The notes beneath the pieces are model-generated. The model did no database searches, was not told the DNA's origin, and was given only the letters and a program-made list of their open reading frames with translations. Positions 9,201 through 17,122 of a DNA stretch of 64,000 nt are shown here, in pieces; the first letter of the stretch is position 1; the number at the start of each line of letters is the position of its first letter. Source of the stretch: Nitrosospira sp. Is2 (GTDB lineage Bacteria; Pseudomonadota; Gammaproteobacteria; Burkholderiales; Nitrosomonadaceae); NCBI RefSeq assembly GCF_033095785.1, contig NZ_CP137134.1, positions 682,001-746,000 on the forward strand. The letters are read 5' to 3'. The position numbers were made by a program, and so were the translations under genes.

Positions 9201-9995
9201 ATGCGCCAATATCTCGACCTCATGCGGCATGTGCTCGACCATGGGCACAAAAAGTCCGACCGCACCGGCACCGGTACACTTTCGGTATTCGGTCACCAAA
9301 TGCGTTTCGACCTGTCAGAGGGTTTTCCCTTGGTCACCACCAAGAAGTGCCATCTCAAATCCATCATTCACGAACTGTTATGGTTTTTGAGGGGAGATAC
9401 CAACGTCAAATACCTGCACGACCACGGCGTGACCATCTGGGATGAGTGGGCTGATGAAAACGGTGACCTCGGCCCAATATACGGCCGTCAATTGCGCTGC
9501 TGGCCTGCCCCGGATGGCACCTCCATTGACCAGATCGAGCATGTAATCGAGCAGATCAGGAGTACGCCTGATTCGCGGCGCATGGTGGTTTCATCCTGGA
9601 ATGTAGGTGAACTCGACAAGATGAAACTGGCGCCGTGTCATGCGCTGTTTCAGTTTTACGTAGCCGATGGCAAGCTGTCGTGCCAGCTTTATCAGCGCAG
9701 CGCCGATATATTTCTCGGTGTTCCGTTCAATATCGCTTCCTATGCTCTGCTCACGTTGATGGTGGCGCAGAGCTGCGACCTGGAGCCTGGAGATTTCGTG
9801 CACACCCTCGGTGATGCGCACCTCTACCTCAATCATCTGACGCAAGCAAGGGAACAGCTCGGCCGTGAACCGAAAAAGCTGCCAGTGATGAAATTGAATC
9901 GGTCGGTCCGAAGTGTTTTCGATTTCACGTATGAGGATTTTGTGCTGGAAGGCTACGACCCCTATCCCGCCATCAAGGCCCCGGTTGCGGTATGA
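9201..9995 (+). CDS. thyA: Thymidylate synthase
   Basis: Converts dUMP to dTMP with methylene-tetrahydrofolate. At 264 residues it has the same length as the Escherichia coli enzyme. Visible signatures are MRQYLDLMRHVLDHG at the start, DRTGTGTLSVFGHQMRF, the active-site cysteine in LAPCHALFQFYV (about Cys146), QRSADIFLGVPFNIASYA for dUMP binding, and the C-terminal KAPVAV that closes over the ligand. Its stop overlaps the folA start by four bases, so the two enzymes of the folate cycle are co-expressed. Confidence 0.98.
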   Translation: MRQYLDLMRHVLDHGHKKSDRTGTGTLSVFGHQMRFDLSEGFPLVTTKKCHLKSIIHELLWFLRGDTNVKYLHDHGVTIWDEWADENGDLGPIYGRQLRCWPAPDGTSIDQIEHVIEQIRSTPDSRRMVVSSWNVGELDKMKLAPCHALFQFYVADGKLSCQLYQRSADIFLGVPFNIASYALLTLMVAQSCDLEPGDFVHTLGDAHLYLNHLTQAREQLGREPKKLPVMKLNRSVRSVFDFTYEDFVLEGYDPYPAIKAPVAV

Positions 9996-10606
9996 AACCG
10001 CGCGTCTCCGCACTGGTGGCGATGGCCAGGAATCGCGTTATCGGCTCTAACAATGCGTTGCCGTGGCATTTGCCGCCTGATCTGAAACGTTTCAAGTTGC
10101 TCACGATGGGTCACCCCATCATTATGGGACGCAAAACATACGAGTCGATTGGCAGGCCGCTACCCGGGCGTATCAGTATTATTATCACCCGACAAGCGGA
10201 TTACGAGGTGCCCGGCGCCATCGTAGTTGATTCGCTAGCCCAAGCGTTACATGCGGGCGGCGGTAAAGCCCAGGAACACGCCAACGCCGGTTCAATGGCA
10301 GAGGGGGAAGCTTTCGTTATCGGTGGAGCGGAAATCTTCCGCCAAGCCCTGCCATTATGCGACAGGATTTATATTACGGAGATCCAGGCGGACTTCGAAG
10401 GGGATGTTCTGTTTCCCGAATTCAATATGGAGGAATGGATAGAAACGTCACGCGAGAGATGTCGATGGGACGGTGAAGGGGACGGCGGCGGTTTAGACTA
10501 CCATTTTTTGGTGCTTGACCGGAAAAGCGACAAAAAAAACGAGAGCCCATCTGAGCCCCCGTTATCCCGACCGTCCAAACTCTCTCTTACGCCGCCACTG
10601 CCTTGA
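9992..10606 (+). CDS. folA: Dihydrofolate reductase with C-terminal extension
   Basis: Reduces dihydrofolate, the by-product of ThyA, to tetrahydrofolate using NADPH. The core contains ALVAMARNRVIGSNNALPWHLPPDLKRFK (substrate and cofactor loop), GHPIIMGRKTYESIGRPLPGR and FVIGGAEIFRQAL. The protein is 204 residues, about 40 longer than usual: there is a small Gly/Ala-rich insertion around residues 86-105 and a charged, Pro/Ser-rich tail after about residue 175. The tail looks disordered. Starts within the thyA stop (ATGA) and ends two bases from the convergent decarboxylase gene. Confidence 0.95.
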   Translation: MKPRVSALVAMARNRVIGSNNALPWHLPPDLKRFKLLTMGHPIIMGRKTYESIGRPLPGRISIIITRQADYEVPGAIVVDSLAQALHAGGGKAQEHANAGSMAEGEAFVIGGAEIFRQALPLCDRIYITEIQADFEGDVLFPEFNMEEWIETSRERCRWDGEGDGGGLDYHFLVLDRKSDKKNESPSEPPLSRPSKLSLTPPLP

Positions 10607-10608
10607 AG

Positions 10609-11784
10609 CTACAAAACGACTACATCCGGTAACGGGAAGCCGTTGAAGTTGCTGGCGTAAGCGGTGGTGTACGCGCCCGCATTGGGAATGTAAATAAAAT
10701 CCCCTTCCTGAATATCTTCCGGCAGCATTTCGTCCCGCATGAGAATGTCCACCGAATCACATGTCGGCCCTGCAATGGCCCAGGGAATATCCTGTCCTTG
10801 GCGGTCGGAAAGGATTTCATAACGCAGCCCTTCGGTTACTTCGATAACGCCCCCGAACATGCCTGCGTCCCAGTACATCCAGCGCTTGCCATTGCGGGTT
10901 GCGGTACCCACCACGCGACAGACGAAATAGGCTGCATCTGAGACGAGGTAGCGTCCCGGCTCGGCCATAATGCGGATATCCCTCGGCAAGTCCGCAATCG
11001 CCGCGTTCACCACCTCGCCTATAACTTCTATCGACGGGATGGGCTTGACGTGACGCACTGGATAGCCACCACCGATATTAAGCAGGCGCGGATTCAGGCC
11101 CACCTGCCGCATGTCGGCAAAAACCTTCTTCGCCCGCTCGATACCGACTCGCCAGTTCTGCGGATTGCGGCACTGCGAACCCACGTGGAAAGTAACGCCG
11201 GCAAGATCAGCTTTTATCGCGGCCGCTTCATTAATAATCTCTTTGATCTCCGCGGCATGGGTGCCGAATTTTCCCGCCAACGGCCAGTCGCTCCCAATGT
11301 TAGGAGTGTCTATCCGCAGGTATAACTTCGCGTCCGCCTTGACACTTGCAATCTTGCGCAGTTCCTCGACACTATCGAGCACATACCATTCGACCCCCTT
11401 GGCTGCGGCATACTCCAGATAGGCGCGCGACTTCATCGGGTTGCTGTAATAAATGTCAGCCGCAGGAACGCCCAGGCCAAGCAGGAGGTCCAGCTCCGAG
11501 ATCGACGCAATCTCGAATCCCACGCCTTCTTCAATCATGGTTTTGAGTACGCGGGGATCCGGGTTCGCCTTGACCGCGTAATGGGGTTGTACCTGCGGCA
11601 TGGCGGCTTTGAACCTTCGGGCTTTATTACGGATGATGTCGCTGTCGACCAGCAAAAACGGCTTACTGTAGCCCTTTTTAAGGGCTGCCTGGACATGCTC
11701 AAAATCCAGGCTGACTTCGGGATGGGTGTCGAATACTTCTTCGAGCTCTACTTCCTGACGCAGAGCGGCGGTACGCATTTGCAT
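10609..11784 (-). CDS. Fold-III PLP-dependent ornithine/lysine decarboxylase
   Basis: A 391-residue alanine-racemase-fold decarboxylase of the eukaryotic ornithine decarboxylase type, which makes putrescine or cadaverine. The PLP lysine is in HYAVKANPDP (Lys72); the phosphate-binding glycine loop is NIGGGYPV, the PLP-contact region is MAEPGRYLV, and the second-subunit catalytic cysteine is in GPTCDSVDIL. Type III enzymes of this kind vary in preference between ornithine, lysine and both, and sequence inspection cannot decide. An AAGGAC sequence precedes the ATG. A short ORF with a strong ribosome site lies 21 bases upstream (see the leader entry), which may control expression. Confidence 0.9.
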   Translation of the reverse strand: MQMRTAALRQEVELEEVFDTHPEVSLDFEHVQAALKKGYSKPFLLVDSDIIRNKARRFKAAMPQVQPHYAVKANPDPRVLKTMIEEGVGFEIASISELDLLLGLGVPAADIYYSNPMKSRAYLEYAAAKGVEWYVLDSVEELRKIASVKADAKLYLRIDTPNIGSDWPLAGKFGTHAAEIKEIINEAAAIKADLAGVTFHVGSQCRNPQNWRVGIERAKKVFADMRQVGLNPRLLNIGGGYPVRHVKPIPSIEVIGEVVNAAIADLPRDIRIMAEPGRYLVSDAAYFVCRVVGTATRNGKRWMYWDAGMFGGVIEVTEGLRYEILSDRQGQDIPWAIAGPTCDSVDILMRDEMLPEDIQEGDFIYIPNAGAYTTAYASNFNGFPLPDVVVL

Positions 11785-11805
11785 GAGAGTGTCCTTTTTG
11801 CGAGG

Positions 11806-11871
11806 CTACGTGACGGGAATATGGATATTTACCAGATCAGCCGAGATGAAATAGTTTGCTTTGCTTGTCAT
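11806..11871 (-). CDS. Possible 21-residue leader peptide of the decarboxylase gene
   Basis: The minus strand has CAGGAGGTC four bases before an ATG at 11871, followed by 21 codons (MTSKANYFISADLVNIHIPV plus T) and TAG. This is the strongest Shine-Dalgarno sequence near the decarboxylase gene, whose own ATG lies 21 bases past the stop and in the same frame. Position and size fit a translated leader, as known for some polyamine genes (speFL before speF in Enterobacteria), but the peptide does not resemble SpeFL. It could also be the former N-terminus of the decarboxylase cut off by a stop. Function is inference only. Confidence 0.45.
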   Translation of the reverse strand: MTSKANYFISADLVNIHIPVT

Positions 11872-12286
11872 GATGACCTCCTGTTGTTCAACGGGAATCC
11901 GGGGTAAAAAAATAAGCGGATTATAGACCGCACTACGCTGAAATCAAGCGTTTTTTGCAGGGTGTTAAAAATTTACAACTCCTTCACAGTTCGCTCACGG
12001 CGCGCACGAGGCCATCAGCCTTGCTGGGGGCGCCAACGCCGCGAAACCACTCACGCTAGTGAAAGATATTGGGGCAAAAAGCGAAGTAACAATTATAACG
12101 TGTAGTTATTTTGGAGACCCAAAGCCCTTCGCTATTTCAGGCACTGACGAAGATTGCGGATCGGCGGTCCAACGCTAAAATGGGAGCAGTGGAAAGGCAC
12201 GTTCATGCATGCCCGGTGTGGCCGCTTTATGGACAGGGATAGGCAGCGGCTCGTAGTCCAGACCAAAGTACTTCAGCCAAAAGAAA
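11872..12286. other. Intergenic stretch upstream of decarboxylase leader
   Basis: About 415 bases between the decarboxylase leader and the 3' end of dcd. It should contain the promoter for the leader and decarboxylase. Short T-rich and A-rich tracts occur (near 11950-11975), but I see no convincing promoter, RNA gene or hairpin. A plus-strand frame open across 12154-12486 runs through dcd in antisense and is not protein-like. Confidence 0.4.
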
Positions 12287-12853
12287 TCAGATTTTCGGCA
12301 AAGTTACCCCATGTTGCCCCTGGTATTTCCCGCCCCGATCCTTGTAGGAGGTTTCGCACACTTCATCGGACTCAAAGAAAATCACCTGAGCCACTCCCTC
12401 ATTGGCATAAATCTTCGCCGGCAACGGCGTGGTATTTGAAAACTCCAAGGTTACAAACCCTTCCCACTCCGGCTCGAAAGGCGTGACATTGACTATGATC
12501 CCACAACGGGCATAAGTGGATTTTCCGAGGCAGATCGTCAGGATATTTCGCGGAATGCGAAAATACTCGACAGTGCGCGCAAGAGCGAAAGAATTAGGGG
12601 GAATGAGGCAAACGTCGCCCTTTACGTCGACAAACGAGTTCGAATCGAAATTCTTGGGATCGACAATCGCGGAATTTATATTCGTGAATAGCTTGAATTC
12701 ATCCGAGCAGCGGATGTCGTAGCCGTAACTGGAGGTTCCGTACGAAACGATCTTTTGGCCGTTCGCATACCTGATCTGGCTGGATTCGAAGGGCTCGATC
12801 ATGCGATGCTCGGCCGCCATGCGGCGTATCCATTTGTCCGACTTTATAGTCAT
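12287..12853 (-). CDS. dcd: dCTP deaminase
   Basis: Deaminates dCTP to dUTP, feeding dUMP to ThyA. The frame is open upstream to 13033, but homologous proteins start at MTIKSDKWIRRMAAEHRMI, so I place the start at ATG 12853, which gives the standard 188 residues. Diagnostic parts are GTSSYGYDIRCSDEF, LIPPNSFALARTVEYFRIP, and the catalytic segment EPEWEGFVTLEFSNTTPLP with the active-site Glu, followed by KIYANEGVAQVIFF. It lies downstream of the Mrp gene on the same strand, a common pairing in betaproteobacteria. Confidence 0.95.
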   Translation of the reverse strand: MTIKSDKWIRRMAAEHRMIEPFESSQIRYANGQKIVSYGTSSYGYDIRCSDEFKLFTNINSAIVDPKNFDSNSFVDVKGDVCLIPPNSFALARTVEYFRIPRNILTICLGKSTYARCGIIVNVTPFEPEWEGFVTLEFSNTTPLPAKIYANEGVAQVIFFESDEVCETSYKDRGGKYQGQHGVTLPKI

Positions 12854-13064
12854 CTCGATAGTAATGGTATGTGGGAAACGTTTGCGGGCCGGTCTCGCCT
12901 GGCATCGCGATTTTGGTTGCGCAACGAATGGCACTGCTGACGGGAATAAAACGGGGTCAGGACGTCCCCTTCGATAAAACCGATCTTGGCTACTCGACGC
13001 CTGCTCTTTCGAGGCCGCGCTGCACGTAGACAACGTCCTGCCCGCGCTCTACCACGTCGAGACC

Positions 13065-14162
13065 TCACGTGTCCTCAATAACGATCTTGGCCAACAACGC
13101 CGAATGATCAAGCGCCATTTCATCAACCTTTACCGCGAGGCGGCGCGCAATACCCCGATAAATCTCTGCGATGCGCCCGTCTGGCTCCGCCACCACGGTG
13201 GGGGTCCCGGAGTCCGTGTGTTCGCGGATTCTGATATCAAGTGGCAACGCGCCCAGGAACTCCACTTCATAGTCCTTGCACATCTTTTCACCCCCGCCCG
13301 CGCCGAAGATATGTTCCTCGTGTCCGCATCGCGAGCAGACGTGTGTACTCATGTTCTCGACAATACCCAGTATCGGAATACCAACCTTCTCGAACATCTT
13401 CAGACCCTTGCGAGCGTCAAGCAGGGCGATATCCTGGGGGGTGGTAACAATAACGGCGCCAGTAACCGGCACTTTCTGCGCAAGCGTTAATTGAATATCG
13501 CCCGTTCCCGGGGGCATATCAACAATAAGGTAATCTACGTCGTCCCAACGCGTATCATTCAACAACTGTTGCAATGCCTGAGTAACCATCGGCCCACGCC
13601 ATACCATTGGCGTCTCCGCATCGATCAGGAAACCGATGGACATGGCCTGAAGGCCATGCGCCATCATCGGCAGCATGCTCTTACCATCCGGCGATTCGGG
13701 ACGCCCCATAAGGCCCAGCATCTGCGGTTGTGACGGGCCATAAATGTCCGCATCCAACAGGCCGACCCGCGCACCCTCGGCCACCAGCGCCAATGCCAGA
13801 TTAACCGCCGTGGCGGATTTACCGACTCCGCCCTTGCCCGATGCGACCGCAATGATATTCTTCACGCCGGGAATAAGCTTGACCCCACGTTGCACGCTAT
13901 GGGGAGCAATCTTGCTCGTGATGTTCGCCTGCACCCCCCCGATCCCCGGTATGCTTTTGAGCTTATCGACCACCTGCTGGCGAATACTGGCTATGACGCT
14001 TTTTGCCGGGTACCCCAGCACTATGTCGAGCGATACGTCATTGCCCTCGATCTTAATGTTGCGTGCTTCATTGCTGGTCACATAATCCCTGCCCGTGCTG
14101 AGATCGATAATCTCCCTGAGCGCGGACTGTACCTGCTGTTCCGTGATGGCCACTTTCTGCAT
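13065..14162 (-). CDS. apbC: Mrp/ApbC iron-sulfur carrier P-loop ATPase
   Basis: A 365-residue Mrp/NBP35-family ATPase that carries Fe-S clusters to apo-proteins. It has an N-terminal MIP18-like domain (1-90) and then a deviant Walker A, ASGKGGVGKSATAVNLAL. The switch segment LLDADIYGPSQPQMLG, DYLIVDMPPGTGDIQLTL, and the cluster-binding CxxC in THVCSRCGHEEHIFG complete the set. The frame is open eight codons further upstream, but AAGGAG directly before the ATG at 14162 fixes the start. After the TGA the same frame stays open for 24 more codons to a TAG with protein-like content, possibly a shortened ancestral C-terminus. Confidence 0.95.
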   Translation of the reverse strand: MQKVAITEQQVQSALREIIDLSTGRDYVTSNEARNIKIEGNDVSLDIVLGYPAKSVIASIRQQVVDKLKSIPGIGGVQANITSKIAPHSVQRGVKLIPGVKNIIAVASGKGGVGKSATAVNLALALVAEGARVGLLDADIYGPSQPQMLGLMGRPESPDGKSMLPMMAHGLQAMSIGFLIDAETPMVWRGPMVTQALQQLLNDTRWDDVDYLIVDMPPGTGDIQLTLAQKVPVTGAVIVTTPQDIALLDARKGLKMFEKVGIPILGIVENMSTHVCSRCGHEEHIFGAGGGEKMCKDYEVEFLGALPLDIRIREHTDSGTPTVVAEPDGRIAEIYRGIARRLAVKVDEMALDHSALLAKIVIEDT

Positions 14163-14676
14163 TCTCCTTATTGCGAGCACAAACAACCCCGAATATTAAC
14201 AAATATCACGTACAAGAGTCTTGTAAGGTAACACTGTTCCGGGAAATCTGCGGGGCCGTGGTTAGGGAACCTCGGGACAAATCCTTCGCGGAGACGCGTT
14301 GCTGGCAAAATGGGGAAATCACGAGGCGCCCCACGTCCTGCGCAGGCGGCAGCTGTGTCTCCTGGTTTAAGGCGAAGGAGAGCGGCTGCAACGCCTTTCG
14401 TGCTGGATTTTTACGCAATCCGAAGGGACGCGGCTTTGCGCGGCGGTCTGCTTTGTCATGCTCCCGACCAAGGGAGTGCATTCGCATCGTCGCCTTTGAC
14501 GCACTCATCTGGCAAGGCATCGCCCTCGCGCGCCGAGGACTTGTGCAGTAGCTCCTTGGAACATTCGTTAAAGTTCACGGACCGGCTATGCCCGGTCACG
14601 CGGTATGGGTATGGTTACGGCAATGCGACATTCTGACTGATTTCTCGTTGCCGAGAACGGGATCTCGCGAGTTCAA
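14163..14676. other. Intergenic region between divergent apbC and metG
   Basis: Roughly 510 bases between divergent genes. Several overlapping short frames exist but none looks like protein, and I see no tRNA or riboswitch fold. The likely metG promoter is at its right edge. The palindromic CTCGCGAG at about 14664-14671 might be an operator, but this is only a guess. Confidence 0.4.
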
Positions 14677-14705
14677 ATGACCGTCCCGTCGCAGTTTGCT
14701 ACAAT
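14677..14705 (+). promoter_or_regulatory. Candidate sigma-70 promoter of metG
   Basis: ATGACC, a 17-base spacer, then TACAAT ending 29 bases before the metG start codon. The -10 box matches consensus at five of six positions; the -35 box matches at four of six. Position relative to the gene is suitable. Not experimentally supported. Confidence 0.45.
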
Positions 14706-14734
14706 CCACCCTGATCCATTTTCATAGGCAATTG

Positions 14735-16924
14735 ATGAACAAGCGAAAAATCCTGATCACCTCCGCTCTGCCGTACGCTAACGGCAGCATTCACCTTGGC
14801 CATCTGGTTGAGTATGTTCAAACGGATATCTGGGTTCGTTTCCAGAAAATGCAGGGGCATGAGGTGTATTACGTATGCGCCGATGACACGCACGGCACGC
14901 CGATCATGCTTCGCGCGGAAAAAGAAGGCATTACGCCCGAAGCCCTGATCGCGCGGGTTCATCGCGAGCATTTGCGCGACTTCAGCGGTTTTCATGTCGA
15001 ATTCGACAATTATTACACCACCCACTCGCCTGAAACTCGCCAGTATTCCGAGGGTATTTATACGAAGCTCAAGTCCGCCGGACTGATCGTCGCCCGCGCC
15101 ATCGAGCAACTCTACGATCCGGTCAAGCACATGTTCCTGCCGGACCGGTTCATCAAGGGTGAGTGCCCGAAATGCGGCGCGAAAGATCAGTACGGCGATA
15201 ACTGTGAAGTATGTGGCGCGGCCTATACGCCGACCGAATTGAGGAATCCGTACTCCGCAGTATCAGGCGCAGTCCCCGTAAAAAAAACCACCGAGCATTT
15301 CTTTTTCAAACTCTCGGACCCGCGCTGTGTGGACTTTCTGCGCAAGTGGACGACCTCCGGAACGCTACAACCGGAGGCCGCGAATAAAATGCACGAGTGG
15401 CTGGGCGCTCCAGGAGAAAATAAGCTCGCCGACTGGGACATCTCGCGCGATGCGCCCTACTTTGGTTTTGAAATTCCGGATGTGCCGGGAAAATATTTTT
15501 ATGTGTGGCTGGACGCACCGATAGGCTACATCGGCAGCTTCAAGAACCTATGTGACCGCGGTAGCATCGATTTCGACGATTTCTGGAAGAAGGATTCGGC
15601 TACCGAGCTTTATCACTTTATTGGGAAAGACATACTTTATTTTCATGCGCTGTTTTGGCCGGCCATGCTGCACAATGCGGGGTACCGCACGCCAACCAAA
15701 ATTTTTGCCCATGGTTTTTTAACCGTGAATGGCGAAAAAATGAGTAAATCGCGCGGCACGTTCCTTACTGCTGAGAGTTATCTGAGGCAGGGACTTGATC
15801 CGGAATGGCTACGCTACTACTACGCCACCAAGTTAAACGGCACGATGGAGGATGTCGACCTAAACCTGGAAGATTTCCTGATGCGGGTGAACAGCGATCT
15901 GGTCGGAAAATACGTAAATATCGCAAGCCGGTGCGCGGGATTTATCACCAAACGTTTTGATGGGAAATTGTCCGATAGCATTCCCACGGTCACCCTGGAA
16001 GGCTCGTCTGCGTCTGCAAACAATGGTGAACCGTTTTCCAGTATAAAAACGAAGGAGTTCCAATCGGCAGAAAATTTCCAGCAATCTTCGGATAAACCGA
16101 ACTGGGACGAATCCGCGCTGATAATGAAAACGCAGGGCGCCGCGGAGCAAATCGCGAGCTTCTACGAGAAACGCGAGTATTTGAAAGCGGTAAAAGCCAT
16201 TATGGGACTGGCCGATGAAGCCAATCAGTATGTCAATGACATGAAACCATGGGAGCTCGCGAAACAGGACGAGGCGTCGTCAAGAACAAAGCTGCATGAG
16301 GTTTGTACCGTCTCGCTCAACCTGTTCCGCTTGCTCACCCTGTATCTCAAGCCCGTCCTGCCGCGCCTTGCTGACAATGTTGAAAGTTTTCTTAATATTC
16401 CCCCACTGCAATGGCCCGACGCGCGGAAGCTGCTGCTGGCCCATGACATTCACCCTTACAAACACCTGATGACACGCATTGAGCAAAAGCAAATTGACGC
16501 CATGATCGAAGCCAATAAAACAGTTTCCCCGCCTGCCGCAGATACCCACTCCCCGGTGCGCCATGCGGAGGCGCAACAACATGCGACCGCCCCGGTTGCC
16601 GCAACCATATCCATTGACGATTTCAGTAGAGTCGATCTCCGCGTGGCAAAAATTACCAATGCGGAGCACGTCCAGGGTGCGGACAAACTACTCAGGCTCA
16701 CGCTCGACATTGGCTCGGAACCGCGTACCGTGTTCGCGGGGATAAAATCCGCGTATGACCCGGAGCAGCTTAAAGGACGGTTGACGGTAATGGTTGCCAA
16801 CCTTGCGCCTCGCAAGATGAAGTTTGGCGTATCGGAGGGGATGGTGCTGGCGGCGGGCGACGGGGACGGGCCTTATCTGCTGGCCCCCGATGCCGGGGCA
16901 CGGCCAGGAATGAAAGTGAAATAG
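14735..16924 (+). CDS. metG: Methionyl-tRNA synthetase
   Basis: Charges tRNA-Met with methionine. The product from ATG 14735 is 729 residues. It has the class I HIGH-type motif SIHLGHL near the start, a zinc knuckle (CPKCGAKDQYGDNCEVCG, about 145-162) and the KMSKSRGT motif (about 333-340). An anticodon-binding helical domain follows, and a C-terminal EMAP/Trbp111-type tRNA-binding domain after about residue 630 (FSRVDLRVAKI). Residues 410-455 form a Ser/Gln-rich insertion within the helical domain that is longer than in the E. coli enzyme. An in-frame ATG 13 codons upstream is possible, but homologues start at MNKRKILITSALPYANG. Confidence 0.97.
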   Translation: MNKRKILITSALPYANGSIHLGHLVEYVQTDIWVRFQKMQGHEVYYVCADDTHGTPIMLRAEKEGITPEALIARVHREHLRDFSGFHVEFDNYYTTHSPETRQYSEGIYTKLKSAGLIVARAIEQLYDPVKHMFLPDRFIKGECPKCGAKDQYGDNCEVCGAAYTPTELRNPYSAVSGAVPVKKTTEHFFFKLSDPRCVDFLRKWTTSGTLQPEAANKMHEWLGAPGENKLADWDISRDAPYFGFEIPDVPGKYFYVWLDAPIGYIGSFKNLCDRGSIDFDDFWKKDSATELYHFIGKDILYFHALFWPAMLHNAGYRTPTKIFAHGFLTVNGEKMSKSRGTFLTAESYLRQGLDPEWLRYYYATKLNGTMEDVDLNLEDFLMRVNSDLVGKYVNIASRCAGFITKRFDGKLSDSIPTVTLEGSSASANNGEPFSSIKTKEFQSAENFQQSSDKPNWDESALIMKTQGAAEQIASFYEKREYLKAVKAIMGLADEANQYVNDMKPWELAKQDEASSRTKLHEVCTVSLNLFRLLTLYLKPVLPRLADNVESFLNIPPLQWPDARKLLLAHDIHPYKHLMTRIEQKQIDAMIEANKTVSPPAADTHSPVRHAEAQQHATAPVAATISIDDFSRVDLRVAKITNAEHVQGADKLLRLTLDIGSEPRTVFAGIKSAYDPEQLKGRLTVMVANLAPRKMKFGVSEGMVLAAGDGDGPYLLAPDAGARPGMKVK

Positions 16925-17122
16925 GTGTATGAACAGATAACAAACAAGAGATACGGGTTTCACCGGTGGGCACTCATCCAGAGGGATGCGCCGCCGATAC
17001 TATTTCGGTAACCGGTGATCCTCGCAAAAACCTTAAAACTCTGGAATATCGGGATGTTACGAACTCCGCGGGTCGAATTGTCGTGAACAATTTCGAAAAT
17101 CAACGCCAGGTTTCACCATGAT

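Noticed and set aside
12990..13064. Coding-like 24 codons after the apbC stop in the same frame
   Set aside because: Interesting composition (LDVVERGQDVVYVQRGLERA) but too short and without a start; noted under apbC only.
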